A stretch of 64,000 nt of DNA from Candidatus Hydrogenedens sp. (GCA_035378955.1 DAOSUS010000003.1:1-64000); one strand, 5' to 3'. Counted from the stretch's first letter, positions 1-9,905 are shown. Made by a program: numbers and translations. The notes: a model not told the origin generated them from the letters alone.

Positions 1-84
1 TTTTCCTATCTCTTCCTGCACACGCATTAATATATCTGCATATCGTTCTACTCGTGCTCGAATTGTTTGAACGCTCATAGACAT
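1..84 (-). CDS. N-terminus of probable MoxR-type AAA+ ATPase (partial)
   Basis: The reading frame runs off the left edge; only 28 codons are visible, beginning MSMSVQTIRARVERYADILM. A strong ribosome binding site (AGAAAGGAGA on the minus strand, 91-100) lies just before the ATG at 84; a second in-frame ATG follows two codons later. The fragment alone does not show a Walker motif. The MoxR assignment is an inference from the amphipathic helical N-terminus and from its place directly downstream of a BatD-like membrane protein, since MoxR ATPases and Bat proteins commonly share an operon. Function is therefore tentative. Confidence 0.4.
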   Translation of the reverse strand, partial: MSMSVQTIRARVERYADILMRVQEEIGK

Positions 85-119
85 AGATTGTCTCCTTTCT
101 TAATGTTTATTAAAAGACA

Positions 120-959
120 TCATACATTCTTTTTATCTTCATAAATAGAAACATTGTTTGCTACTTCTTTCCAGAAAAAATCCATTTCTTGTTCCGTAGG
201 AGTAATTCCTTTATAACCTACCTCATTTATTTTCTCTTTTAATTTTTGCTCTAAATTTAGTAATTCTTTATCTCCTTTCTTTTCCTGCAATCTTTTTACA
301 ATCTCAAGAAGTGTTTTTAAGTATTCATAATAATTACCATCCAGCCTATATTTCCTTGCCACATGTAGAGAATCACTCATTGTTATTTCTGCTTTTATCG
401 GTTGATTTTTCATTCTATTTCTATAAAATAAAACCATAAATATAGAAGATACAGAAAATAGGATAATTCCAACACCTATGTATGCATATCTTTTGTATTT
501 AAAAAATCGTTCATCTCTTACCTTTATTTGTAATGAAGGAACTTCCCAATAAGAAGTAGGTATAACCCGTGTATTATCTTTGATAAACTCCGTTTCCATA
601 TCCGAAGAAAGCACAATATAAGGGATTCTCATAGGACCTACTGTGTATTCCCCAGCTTCTTGAGCAATTCCCTCAATACATATTTCCAGATTTACTTCTC
701 TTTCTGATTCTCGTGTACCCATCTTCTTAACATTCAAAGAAAGATTTTCTTTGTCATTTTCGAATTCAGGAGGGAAAAAGCAGTAAGGATTTTCTTCTTT
801 CTCTGCTTTTATATTCACTAATATTTCAAATCTTTGTTTTGCTAAAATATTCTTATCTTTTTGTTGAATATCTACCCAATGTTCCTTCTCTGCAAAAGAA
901 CTTACTTCTAAAAAGAATATTAATAAAAAAATTATACTATAAATATTTTTCTTAGGCAT
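120..959 (-). CDS. BatD-like secreted/membrane-anchored protein
   Basis: 279 residues. An N-terminal signal peptide (hydrophobic residues about 7-22, ending SSFAEK) is followed by a beta-rich extracytoplasmic domain of about 130 residues, one membrane helix at about 158-178 and a charged cytoplasmic helical tail with a coiled-coil-like stretch. This layout (signal, beta domain, single TM, helical tail) resembles BatD/oxygen-tolerance-type proteins, though it is shorter than typical BatD. It lies 35 nt upstream of the start of a probable MoxR ATPase on the same strand, which supports a Bat/MoxR operon. Exact biochemical role is unknown; family assignment is moderate because no catalytic motif exists to check. 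Confidence 0.5.
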   Translation of the reverse strand: MPKKNIYSIIFLLIFFLEVSSFAEKEHWVDIQQKDKNILAKQRFEILVNIKAEKEENPYCFFPPEFENDKENLSLNVKKMGTRESEREVNLEICIEGIAQEAGEYTVGPMRIPYIVLSSDMETEFIKDNTRVIPTSYWEVPSLQIKVRDERFFKYKRYAYIGVGIILFSVSSIFMVLFYRNRMKNQPIKAEITMSDSLHVARKYRLDGNYYEYLKTLLEIVKRLQEKKGDKELLNLEQKLKEKINEVGYKGITPTEQEMDFFWKEVANNVSIYEDKKNV

Positions 960-1133
960 ATTTCAACCAAAGGGGAGTTTATGGCGTTTCGATTTCTACT
1001 GAAATTAATTTTATTATAAAAACGGAATTGTATTTATTTTGGATACAAAGGTTTAGATATTTCTGACACAGAAAGACGAATGAGAAAGCATACCACATAA
1101 AGTAATATAATTTCACTATAAGAAGATATAATA

Positions 1134-1153
1134 TCCCTTTTTTATAAAAGGGA
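1134..1153. other. Small hairpin in the divergent intergenic region
   Basis: TCCCTTTT and AAAAGGGA form an 8-bp stem around a TTAT loop, 28 nt before the start at 1181. It lies in the 220-bp region between divergent genes, so it is not an obvious terminator for either; it could be a 5' UTR element of the 1181 operon. Significance uncertain. Confidence 0.3.
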
Positions 1154-1180
1154 ATTAATAAGAGATAGGCTTATCGTTTC

Positions 1181-2224
1181 ATGAAAAAATTAGCACAATC
1201 AAAATTCAATAAAACATCAATCAAAGTTTTATGGTCTGGATTCAGACCCCTTTTTGATTATTGGGGCAATGAACTCAAAAGATTTTACCAATTTGATACA
1301 TTAGTAAACTCATTTAATAATTATCTCTGTGGTAAAGATAAATTTATTATTCCCTCTATTCAAAAAGTTCTGGGAAATGCTCCTATAACCAGTTTGAAAA
1401 TACATCTATTTCAAGAGGGGAAATATCAGTTCATATTTCACTTAAAAGCAGAAAACCAAAAACTAAAACAAGCCCATTTTGCCCTGGTAATTGCTAAAGA
1501 TGGAGATGAATTTTCAAAAGTAGCAAAATCTGAACATCAATATCTACTTGTCCTTAACAAGAAATGTCCGGAACTTGTAGTTAAACCTTTTTCTGGTGAT
1601 TATTTGTTTTTCCCGGATAGACACAACCGCAAGGAATTCCATCGAAAGATATACGCATATCTAACACAATGGCTGAATGGATTTGATGAATTGGGGGTAA
1701 ATAAAAATTTACAGTTCTTTGTAAATGTTTCAAATCCTCATACTTTTTCTATAGAAGAAACCAACTGGATAAAAAGCAAGATTATTGAGACAATAATCCA
1801 TCTTTATGATGATAAAAAAAGAGCCAGTATTGCTCTTCCTGAAATCGCTTCTGGTGATTTTGTTATCAAAAGAAGCCCTTCAAGACAACATCGGCTTAAA
1901 CTTATTGCTTGTAGAAAAATTATAAAACCCATTTCACCTTCTGAATTAATATCTAAAATCATGACAACATCATGGCGTTGGGGAAATAATAAATTTTCCT
2001 TGATGCCAGATGAACCCCTTGATTTCTTAAATGCTTTTTATAATGTATTAGGAGAGGAAAAAGCGATAATATGGTTTAAAAATCTCTGGGAACAGGAAGT
2101 TAAATTAATTCGATATCCTGTTATACCACAGGAATACATAAAATCATTAAAAAAATTATCTACAACAAAAATTACTATGGCAACAGGTGTTAAAATTCCC
2201 ATAAAAAATAAAATAAAGGAATAA
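1181..2224 (+). CDS. Hypothetical protein, first gene of the polysaccharide-export operon
   Basis: 347 residues, basic, no signal peptide and no membrane helix, so probably cytoplasmic. I do not recognise the family. The middle (about residues 75-130) has alternating beta strands with a run of charged residues, and residues about 215-260 are rich in Arg/Lys (RSPSRQHRLK), loosely reminiscent of a kinase-like fold but without a convincing HxD or DFG motif. The stop is 5 nt before the next gene, and that spacing continues through the ABC exporter and GT2 genes, so it is probably co-transcribed with them. A role in surface glycan synthesis is inferred from context only. Confidence 0.55.
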   Translation: MKKLAQSKFNKTSIKVLWSGFRPLFDYWGNELKRFYQFDTLVNSFNNYLCGKDKFIIPSIQKVLGNAPITSLKIHLFQEGKYQFIFHLKAENQKLKQAHFALVIAKDGDEFSKVAKSEHQYLLVLNKKCPELVVKPFSGDYLFFPDRHNRKEFHRKIYAYLTQWLNGFDELGVNKNLQFFVNVSNPHTFSIEETNWIKSKIIETIIHLYDDKKRASIALPEIASGDFVIKRSPSRQHRLKLIACRKIIKPISPSELISKIMTTSWRWGNNKFSLMPDEPLDFLNAFYNVLGEEKAIIWFKNLWEQEVKLIRYPVIPQEYIKSLKKLSTTKITMATGVKIPIKNKIKE

Positions 2225-2229
2225 AAGTA

Positions 2230-4704
2230 ATGCCCCAAAAATCTCTTTTTATAATCTTTTGTCTTTTGTTTATTTCTCTAATACCTGCTCGTGTCTTTTC
2301 AGACCAATATCCTATTTTTTATGTTTCTCCACAGGGAAATGATAGCTGGTCTGGAACACTTCCCGACCCCACGGAGGATAAAAGTGATGGCCCGTTCAAA
2401 ACATTAGAAAAAGCCCGTGATAAACTTCGAGAAATAATGAACTCTGTTGGAAAGAAAGGTGGCATTGTTCTTCTTCGTCAAGGCAGATATGAACTCTCAT
2501 CGCCATTAGAATTCAATGAAGCAGATTCAGGAAGCAGTGAATTTCCTGTTGTATGGCAAAGCTATAAAGGCGAAGAGGTATACCTCATAGGAGGTAAAGA
2601 AATCCAGAATTTTGAAAGTTTTCAAGGAAATATTTATAAAGCAAAAATAGAAAACATTACATCAGAGCCACGAATTTTAATGTATAATGGGAAACTTCAA
2701 ACCTTAGCCCGTTGGCCTAATCAGAGTGATGAACAAATTCCGGGAGGAATATGGGCGTTTATCACAAATGTAACTCCTGAGATAGCCAAACATGCGTTCC
2801 AATGTTCTCTCCTCCCTGAGAATTTACGGAATATTGAAATAAAAAACCTCGAAGTTGCCACTTTCTCCAATTATAATTGGGCTTTTCAAATAGCAAAAGT
2901 AAAATCCATAAAAGAAGGTGGAATTATATATATAGATGGCGAATTTAACTATGAAGCCAAAAAAGGGAGAAGGTTCTTTTTACAAAATCATATCGCATTA
3001 CTTGATACTGAAAATGAGTGGTATTTCGATAAAGACACTCAAGAACTTTATTTCTTCATGCCCATAAGAGAACAAACGACAAAAGAGAAACCTATACTTG
3101 CCACATTAAATAACTTAATATATATTAAAAATGCCAAATATTTAAATTTTATAGGGTTAAATTTTCTTTGTTCTAATGATACAGGTATTACTATAGAAAA
3201 CTCGGAACAATGTCTGGTCGCTAAATGTTCCTTTTCCGGTATTTACAAAACTGCAGGAGTAATAAATGGCGGTAAAAATAACCGAATTGAAGGGTGTGAC
3301 CTTTTTGAATTAGGGGGTTCTGGAATTTCTGTTAATGGAGGAGATAAGAAAACATTAGAAACGGGCGGACATCAAATTATTAACAATCACATCTTTAATT
3401 TTGCAAAAATTCATAAGACATACCACCCGGGAGTTTCCATCAATGGTGTGGCTAATCGTATTGCTAACAATGAAATTCACGATTCACCACATTCTGCAAT
3501 CATATTAGGCGGTAATGACCATATTATCGAATATAATAGGATATATCGTGTATGTCAGGAAACGGGCGATGCAGGTGCCTTTTATATGGGAAGAGACTGG
3601 ACAAACCGAGGAAATATCCTGCGGAATAATATTTTTCATGATATTTATGGTTTTGGACTTGGGCATGAGGATTCATTGAATAATGAAGACTTTAACTATC
3701 AATATGAAACTCCTCTATGGGCTTGGGGAATATATTTAGACGATTGCACCAGCGGTGTCACGGTATATGGAAACATTCTATATCGCGTCCCTCTTTGTGG
3801 CGTTATGATTGGTGGAGGAAGAGATAATTTGGTAGAAAATAATATTTTTGTGGATTGTATCCCTGCAATTCATATTGATGCACGCTGGGATACTTATTGT
3901 TGGGATGTCATGGATGAACGATTGGAAGCCATGAAACCTAAAGAACCCCCTTATAGCATTCGTTATCCGGAACTACTTTCTTTATACCAAGATGACCGTC
4001 GCAAACCCGCTAATAATCAATTCATACGGAATATTGTATCTTACGAAAGAGATGATTTTTGTGGTATTTCTAATATGAAATCTGAAAAGGAAAGTGCCGC
4101 GGTATATCATTTATCTCCTTTTGACCCCGAAACAAATAAATTCGATTTTAACTTAATATTCCATTATGGGAAAGATGTCCGAGTTCATTGGCAAAGTTAT
4201 AAGAAAGATGATTACGAAAAAATTCCTTTCGCGAAATGGCAAGAACGAAATTTTGATAATTCCAGTATCATAGCGAACCCTCAATTTTTAAGTCCTGAAA
4301 ATGATGATTACTGGATTAAAGTAGATTCACTTGCATTAAAAAACCTAAAATTTCAACAAATACCTATTGATAAAATTGGATGCTATTATAACGAATTTCG
4401 TCGTTCCTGGCCTATAGAAAAACCGCAATCACAAAAATTAAGAAATCGTAAAGTCTGGACTGTTAAAATCGTTGACAATGAGATACAAATAACATCGGAA
4501 GAATTCAAACCATTAATAACCGAAGAAAAACAACAAGAATTTAATTTAGAGAAATTCGTAGCCCCGATGTTAACACCTGGAGGAATTCCATTAGAACAAG
4601 CACCTGTATCTCCACCTGAGGAGATACCTGCACCCCAGGGTGGGGGTATGGAAAGTGGTAGTTTTGACCCTATGAAATCTTTACCTCCTTTCCCAAACCC
4701 ATAG
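2230..4704 (+). CDS. Secreted right-handed parallel beta-helix protein
   Basis: 824 residues. Residues 1-24 are a signal peptide ending ARVFSDQ. The mature N-terminus (FYVSPQGNDSWSGTLPDPT ... GPFKTLEKARD) is the typical opening of DUF1565/pectate-lyase-like beta-helix proteins. Asn-rich coils such as NNRIEGCDLFELGGSGISV and DHIIEYNRIYRV at about 330-560 are the helix rungs. The last 60 residues are Pro-rich (EQAPVSPPEEIPAPQGG) and low complexity, probably a linker or wall-spanning tail. Proteins of this kind bind or cleave polysaccharides, but no catalytic set can be assigned by eye. It sits 9 nt before the ABC permease gene, which suggests an extracellular role tied to the exported polymer. 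Confidence 0.8.
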   Translation: MPQKSLFIIFCLLFISLIPARVFSDQYPIFYVSPQGNDSWSGTLPDPTEDKSDGPFKTLEKARDKLREIMNSVGKKGGIVLLRQGRYELSSPLEFNEADSGSSEFPVVWQSYKGEEVYLIGGKEIQNFESFQGNIYKAKIENITSEPRILMYNGKLQTLARWPNQSDEQIPGGIWAFITNVTPEIAKHAFQCSLLPENLRNIEIKNLEVATFSNYNWAFQIAKVKSIKEGGIIYIDGEFNYEAKKGRRFFLQNHIALLDTENEWYFDKDTQELYFFMPIREQTTKEKPILATLNNLIYIKNAKYLNFIGLNFLCSNDTGITIENSEQCLVAKCSFSGIYKTAGVINGGKNNRIEGCDLFELGGSGISVNGGDKKTLETGGHQIINNHIFNFAKIHKTYHPGVSINGVANRIANNEIHDSPHSAIILGGNDHIIEYNRIYRVCQETGDAGAFYMGRDWTNRGNILRNNIFHDIYGFGLGHEDSLNNEDFNYQYETPLWAWGIYLDDCTSGVTVYGNILYRVPLCGVMIGGGRDNLVENNIFVDCIPAIHIDARWDTYCWDVMDERLEAMKPKEPPYSIRYPELLSLYQDDRRKPANNQFIRNIVSYERDDFCGISNMKSEKESAAVYHLSPFDPETNKFDFNLIFHYGKDVRVHWQSYKKDDYEKIPFAKWQERNFDNSSIIANPQFLSPENDDYWIKVDSLALKNLKFQQIPIDKIGCYYNEFRRSWPIEKPQSQKLRNRKVWTVKIVDNEIQITSEEFKPLITEEKQQEFNLEKFVAPMLTPGGIPLEQAPVSPPEEIPAPQGGGMESGSFDPMKSLPPFPNP

Positions 4705-4713
4705 GTTGAGAAT

Positions 4714-5595
4714 ATGGAAACAAACCCTTTAACAAAAGCAGTATATTATGACAGTGAAAAACAAAAATCTGTCCTTCAAGTCCCTTTCGACTTAATTCGA
4801 GCCCGAGAAATACTCTGGGGACTTGTAGGGCGTGAAATAAAAGCCCGCTATCGTTATGCGGTATTAGGTTTTTTATGGGCTATTATTGAGCCTGTTACCT
4901 TAATGTTATTACTTCTTTTCGTATTTTCTTTTGTTTTTAAGCAACGCATTCCTTCATCAGGTAATTCCGAAGTTCCGATGGCAACACAAATTTTGTGCGG
5001 ATTAATTTTCTGGCAATATTTTTCCTCTTCCGTTTCAGGTGCTACTTTGTCTCTAATTAATCACCAAAATCTGGTAAAAAAGGTTTTTTTTCCTCGCGAA
5101 GTTGTTCCTCTCTCATCTGTTATTTACCCTATTGTAAATTTATCTATTGGTTTTCTCACATTAATACTAATCCATTTCCTATTGCAAAAAAGTATATCTT
5201 TACAAATTCTTTGGTTAGTTATTATCTTCCCCATATTATTCATGTTTTCTGCAGGGTTGGGGCTTATCCTTTCTGCAGGACATATACACTTCAGAGATAT
5301 AGGAAACATGGTAAATGTAGGTTTAACATTTGGGTTTTATGCTTCTCCTGTTTTCTATCCGTTGGAGTGGGTTCGTCATGCATGTGATAATCAATCCCTT
5401 CCTCAATGGTTTTATTACCTGTATATTTTAAATCCTATGGCGGGAATATTGACAAACCTTCGAGAAAGTATACTTTATGGACAAACGCCTCAGTTCTCTT
5501 TTTTGATATACTCCGCAATAATCAGCCTAATTTGTTTTTCCGTCGGGATGTATATTTTTAGAAAACAATCTGCAACTTTTTCGGATTATTTGTAA
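4714..5595 (+). CDS. ABC-2 type polysaccharide export permease (Wzm/TagG-like)
   Basis: 293 residues with six predicted membrane helices. The N-terminal cytoplasmic stretch LVGREIKARYRYAVLGFLWA just before the first helix is the characteristic amphipathic entry of O-antigen/teichoic acid ABC permeases. It should form a dimer in the inner membrane and, with the ATPase encoded 3 nt downstream, move an undecaprenyl-linked polysaccharide to the periplasm. Length matches the family (about 260-300). The pairing with an ATPase carrying a long carbohydrate-binding-type extension points to a Wzm-Wzt system rather than to a drug exporter. Confidence 0.88.
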   Translation: METNPLTKAVYYDSEKQKSVLQVPFDLIRAREILWGLVGREIKARYRYAVLGFLWAIIEPVTLMLLLLFVFSFVFKQRIPSSGNSEVPMATQILCGLIFWQYFSSSVSGATLSLINHQNLVKKVFFPREVVPLSSVIYPIVNLSIGFLTLILIHFLLQKSISLQILWLVIIFPILFMFSAGLGLILSAGHIHFRDIGNMVNVGLTFGFYASPVFYPLEWVRHACDNQSLPQWFYYLYILNPMAGILTNLRESILYGQTPQFSFLIYSAIISLICFSVGMYIFRKQSATFSDYL

Positions 5596-5598
5596 ACG

Positions 5599-7716
5599 AT
5601 GAATGAACCTATTATAGAACTAAAAAACATTACTAAGGAATATCCTATACGAAGGGGTTTTCGTGACCTCCGTGGACAAGGAGGATTGTTTGACTGGGTT
5701 CGAGGTAAAAAAACAGAAAACTTTCGTGCCCTCGACAACATAACCTTTGATATTTATCGTGGCGAAACAGTTGGGATAATAGGGAAAAATGGCTCTGGGA
5801 AAAGCACCCTTTTAAAAATTATCGCAGGTGTTACAATTCCTACAGAAGGAAGAGTACAGGTCTATGGTAGGGTGGCGTCATTATTAGAGTTAGGAGCTGG
5901 ATTTCATCCTCTACTTACAGGTAGAGAAAATATTTATCTCAATGCGGGTTTATTAGGGATGCGAAAAGCACAGGTTAATGAAGTCATTGAGCAAATTATA
6001 GAATTTTCGGGCATCCGTGAATTTATTGACCAACCTGTTGATACTTATAGTAGTGGGATGTATGTCCGTATCGGTTTCGCAGTAGCATCCTTTGTAAACC
6101 CGGATATATTCCTTGTAGATGAAGTATTGTCCGTAGGGGATGAGGAATTCCAACGCAAATGTCGTTATCGGATAGGTGAACTTCGGGAACAGGGAAAAAC
6201 TATTGTTTTTGTATCCCACGACCTTGGCACTGTCAATGCTTTATGCAATCGTGTTTTCTTACTCGACCATGGAAAATTGATAGACCGTGGCTCTGTTTCT
6301 GCCACTATAGACTTTTATTTAAGACAGATTGGTAGAGCCGAAGGAATACATACCATTTCCGATGAAACAGGAAATCTTGAAGCCATTTTCAGCCATGGAA
6401 AAATATCTTTATTCCACTTTCAAAAGGAAATCACATCTCCATTAGGTATCGAAGGAATCGTTGTCCATCTTCAGCAGGTTCATACCTCATCTATGGGTGA
6501 CTGGTCTGTTCTGGAAAGAGGAAAACAAACACTCGTTAGTAATGGTACTTTATACCGATTGCCCTTACAATGGGAATGGAAGGCAATCATAGAAAACAAC
6601 TCGCTCATTCTATCGCCCACTTATAAGTTATTAAAAGAAATTCCATTACAGGCATTAGAATTCCGTATTTTCCTACCAGAGGTATATGACCGTTTCTTTT
6701 ACGCAGGTAATGAAGGAAAATTTTCTCCTATTCAACCCGGAAATTTAGGTTGGGTTCCTATGGTTCCGCCCAAAATAGGCGAAAATTCTGCATTTTTACT
6801 AAGCAGTCATGAGGAATATCCTCTTTTGAAGATAGAGTTTGAATCCTGTGAACCCGGGACATCTATTACGATAGGCAATACAGACTACATAGGACGCTCA
6901 CGATTTGTGAATTGCCATCTCCAGATTCCCGAAACAAGCAACCTTCAAAAGTTAGGAACTCACTCTATTGGTAATCTTAAAATTTCCATCGCAACAAAAG
7001 AACAATATGAAACATGGAAATCTTCATGGCTCCAACAAAGAACAATTCATTTAAAACATATCGAAGCCCGATTAGGCGAAGGTTATATTGAATTTATAGA
7101 TAAAAATACAATGAAACATATTACTCAGGCGGTGCATTTTCACACTCAATTTCGTCTTCAAGGTATGTGGTTTCTTAGCCAGACATTCCTATGGAAAACA
7201 CCTTATAGAGAAGGCAACTCATGGTTAATGGAAGGGGAATCCCAACGATTCCCTATAAAATTAAAATGGGAATTAACCCCTGACAACGAAACGGATTGTA
7301 TTATCACCAAAATATGGTGTGAGACTATGGAGGAAATTGATTTAGAAGAATACAATATTTCTATAGGTTTGGTTTACCCATATAGTCAATGGGAAACAAG
7401 TTTTGAAAAAGGAACTTTCCCTGAAATTTTACCGCAACAAATAGAATACCGTCATCTAAATAAGAATTACAGTCCATCTCTTTATATAAAAGCACAAGGG
7501 GATAATTTACCTTTAATTTGTCTTTTTACCAATCAAGAAAATACCTTCCGAATGAGTCCTATTAATCCTGAATACTCTTTAGGTGCCAGAATAATCCAGG
7601 CTATTTCAACTCCTGAACAAAAATCTGTCTTTCACTTAAAGACAGGTTTGCATTTCTTATTTGATGGAGGCATTCGATTTCAAACGACAAAAAATATAAA
7701 TCAGGATATTAGATAA
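5599..7716 (+). CDS. ABC polysaccharide export ATPase with long C-terminal extension (Wzt-like)
   Basis: 705 residues. Residues 1-240 are a complete ABC domain: Walker A GKNGSGKST at about 62-70, Q-loop region ending GAGFHPLLTGREN, signature YSSGMY at about 150, Walker B IFLVDE at about 170 and the switch His in VSHDLG. This is the Wzt/TagH subfamily. Residues 245-705 form a beta-rich extension far longer than the usual 150-200 residue Wzt carbohydrate-binding domain; I do not recognise its fold, and it may hold two or more beta-sandwich modules that recognise the glycan end. It is coupled to the upstream permease, and its stop codon abuts the ATG of the GT2 gene. Confidence 0.87.
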   Translation: MNEPIIELKNITKEYPIRRGFRDLRGQGGLFDWVRGKKTENFRALDNITFDIYRGETVGIIGKNGSGKSTLLKIIAGVTIPTEGRVQVYGRVASLLELGAGFHPLLTGRENIYLNAGLLGMRKAQVNEVIEQIIEFSGIREFIDQPVDTYSSGMYVRIGFAVASFVNPDIFLVDEVLSVGDEEFQRKCRYRIGELREQGKTIVFVSHDLGTVNALCNRVFLLDHGKLIDRGSVSATIDFYLRQIGRAEGIHTISDETGNLEAIFSHGKISLFHFQKEITSPLGIEGIVVHLQQVHTSSMGDWSVLERGKQTLVSNGTLYRLPLQWEWKAIIENNSLILSPTYKLLKEIPLQALEFRIFLPEVYDRFFYAGNEGKFSPIQPGNLGWVPMVPPKIGENSAFLLSSHEEYPLLKIEFESCEPGTSITIGNTDYIGRSRFVNCHLQIPETSNLQKLGTHSIGNLKISIATKEQYETWKSSWLQQRTIHLKHIEARLGEGYIEFIDKNTMKHITQAVHFHTQFRLQGMWFLSQTFLWKTPYREGNSWLMEGESQRFPIKLKWELTPDNETDCIITKIWCETMEEIDLEEYNISIGLVYPYSQWETSFEKGTFPEILPQQIEYRHLNKNYSPSLYIKAQGDNLPLICLFTNQENTFRMSPINPEYSLGARIIQAISTPEQKSVFHLKTGLHFLFDGGIRFQTTKNINQDIR

Positions 7717-8679
7717 ATGAATGAAATTAAAACCTCGATAATTGTTCCTGCTTATAATGACCATGAAAGATTAATACATCTACTTCATTCATTTGATTCT
7801 TTAGAATATGAAAAACCGTATGAAGTTATTGTTATAGATGATGCTTCCTCGGACGAGACACCAGAAACATGCCAGAATTGGGCTAAACAGTGGCACCCGT
7901 ATGAGTTCAGGTATTACCGTTTGCCTAAGAATAGTGGTCCTGGTATCGCTCGGAACACAGGATTAGAAATGGCTCGTGGAGATATTGTTGCTTTCACAGA
8001 TTCCGATTGTAGAGTTCATCCTCACTGGTTAAGCAAAATTACCTCTGCAATTAATACAGAAAAAAAAATTGTCGGTGTAGGCGGTAGAGTAAAAGCCGTA
8101 TCCGAAAAATCAATGTTTGCAAGACATTTCCTATTCCATCGTGTTTTAGAACCACCGCAAAGACTTCACTATCTTGTAACCTGCAATTGCGCTTTTTCAA
8201 AAGCACCTTTGCTTGAAGTTGGTGGTTTTGCAGGCGATATACGCAATCCCGGCGGTGAAGATATTTCTGCCAGTATTCATCTATGGAAAAAAGGATGGCG
8301 TTTTGCTTATCAAGAAGATGCCATTGTATATCATGATTTTGATACCAATCTCCGTTCCTTTATTAAAACATGGTATAACTATGGCTTTGGATGTAGTATA
8401 GTAATTCATCGCTGTCTAAATTTAGATGAAATCTATCCCAATCCAGAACAAATGCCAGATTATGAAAACTACTGGCCTGGATATCTTATGCTCCCACCTA
8501 TGACGGGTATCCGTAGTGGCCTTCGCGATATGAAATATCAATGGAACAAATGCAGGCAAGAAAAATTATCTTGTAAAAATACCTTTGAAATTCTTCTACT
8601 CACTCTTTTTCAGAGGCTATCCCATCTTTCCGGCTGGAAAGAGGGTAAAAAACAAACTCTAAAAGATAATCAATCCTGA
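7717..8679 (+). CDS. GT2-family glycosyltransferase
   Basis: 320 residues. The GT-A fold is clear: SIIVPAYNDHERL at the N-terminus, nucleotide-binding VIDDASSDETP at about 40-50, and the metal-binding DSDCRV around residue 95. A later GGEDISAS segment is the acceptor/catalytic ED-type loop of GT2 enzymes. No membrane helix, so likely a peripheral cytoplasmic enzyme acting on a lipid-linked acceptor. Its ATG follows the stop of the ABC ATPase directly (TAAATG), so it is the last gene of the export operon. Sugar specificity cannot be read from sequence. It converges with the radical SAM gene at 8691. Confidence 0.85.
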   Translation: MNEIKTSIIVPAYNDHERLIHLLHSFDSLEYEKPYEVIVIDDASSDETPETCQNWAKQWHPYEFRYYRLPKNSGPGIARNTGLEMARGDIVAFTDSDCRVHPHWLSKITSAINTEKKIVGVGGRVKAVSEKSMFARHFLFHRVLEPPQRLHYLVTCNCAFSKAPLLEVGGFAGDIRNPGGEDISASIHLWKKGWRFAYQEDAIVYHDFDTNLRSFIKTWYNYGFGCSIVIHRCLNLDEIYPNPEQMPDYENYWPGYLMLPPMTGIRSGLRDMKYQWNKCRQEKLSCKNTFEILLLTLFQRLSHLSGWKEGKKQTLKDNQS

Positions 8680-8690
8680 TTTTACAACAA

Positions 8691-9905
8691 TCAAACCTTC
8701 CCGGCACGGATATACAGCCATTCTTTTACTCGTTTCAAAGCGGAAGAAAAACCCTCTTTTTTTATTCGATTTAAAAAACGAACTATTAATAGGATTGGGT
8801 TCTTTGTGGTCTTCTCCCCCATTGTTTTTAATTCTTTCCTGATGTTCTCACTCCGTTGTCGAAGTTGAGAGGGACAATTAATACAAATATCGGGAATAGC
8901 CTCTTTTTTCTGCAATTGTTCCCTGATTGTATTAAAAAAAGGTCCCTTCCAGATTTCTGATAAAGAATAATCGTGAACCGATGGATTGTCTTTATTCCAG
9001 AACATACAACAAGGACTGACTTTCCCATCTGCTGAAATAGTCATTGAAAGCACGGGTTCAAAGCAATAAGTTTCTACGAAACGGTCATTATTATTTCTTC
9101 CATTCTTCAAGTCATTTTTATCATCATCTTTATTCTGTCCGTTGTTTACATTTTCAAAACTTTCAAGCACAGAATCAAATGTATGATAAAGTCCGGCAAT
9201 TTCAGCCTTTGCTTTTGCAGATATAAGTATTTCTTTACATCTCTCTACTTCTTCTTTTTCTAATACAAACTGTTCTGCTTGTTTATTAAAGGGTTGAACT
9301 AATGTAGCGTGTATACCCCCACAACCTGTTTCCACTGCTAAATCAACCATTTCTTTTAAATACAGATAATTTTTGTTTGTTATGGTAACATTGATGCCCA
9401 AATCTGGTATTAAATGATTCCTGTTTTGACTTATATACATTAAATTTTGAAAGGCTTTCTCAAATGTCCCTTCACCACGAATAAAATTATTAATTTCTGG
9501 GTTGGGACCGTCTATACTAAAAATTATCTGGTCCCATTTTAAAGAAATCAATTTATCCATTTGTTCTTTCTTAAATAAAGTCCCATTGGTATGCAGCACA
9601 CAAAACATTCCTCTCTGCTTAGCAAATTCAGCTAATTTTATTACAAGATTTCCTCGAACCATAGGTTCTCCCCCACCGACAATATACAAATGTCTGGCTT
9701 CCATGGCAATGGATTCTTGCAATAGTTTCATCCACATTTCATCTGATAGTTCTTTTTCTATCGTTTTAAAATCTTCTTCCCATTGCCAGCATGTCAAGCA
9801 TCGTTGGTTACAGCGATTCGTAAGAAAAAAAACAATTTCATATAACGGGGCTTGCCTTTCAACACAATATCGTAATAAATTGGAACATTCTTTTTCGTAA
9901 GCCAT
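8691..9905 (-). CDS. Radical SAM protein with C-terminal SPASM domain
   Basis: 404 residues. The CxxxCxxC motif CNQRCLTC (Cys 32, 36, 39) binds the SAM-cleaving 4Fe-4S cluster, followed by the GGGEP motif that contacts SAM. C-terminal cysteines at about 281, 299-300, 342 and 345 (CFEP, CCMF, CINC) form a SPASM auxiliary-cluster domain, as in peptide-maturing enzymes and some sugar/alcohol dehydrogenases. A low-complexity insertion rich in Asn, Asp and Lys lies at about 254-275 just before SPASM. It is divergent from the radical SAM gene at 9961 (55 nt apart) and lies between glycosyltransferase genes, so a glycan or glycopeptide substrate is possible; this is inference. Confidence 0.85.
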   Translation of the reverse strand: MAYEKECSNLLRYCVERQAPLYEIVFFLTNRCNQRCLTCWQWEEDFKTIEKELSDEMWMKLLQESIAMEARHLYIVGGGEPMVRGNLVIKLAEFAKQRGMFCVLHTNGTLFKKEQMDKLISLKWDQIIFSIDGPNPEINNFIRGEGTFEKAFQNLMYISQNRNHLIPDLGINVTITNKNYLYLKEMVDLAVETGCGGIHATLVQPFNKQAEQFVLEKEEVERCKEILISAKAKAEIAGLYHTFDSVLESFENVNNGQNKDDDKNDLKNGRNNNDRFVETYCFEPVLSMTISADGKVSPCCMFWNKDNPSVHDYSLSEIWKGPFFNTIREQLQKKEAIPDICINCPSQLRQRSENIRKELKTMGEKTTKNPILLIVRFLNRIKKEGFSSALKRVKEWLYIRAGKV

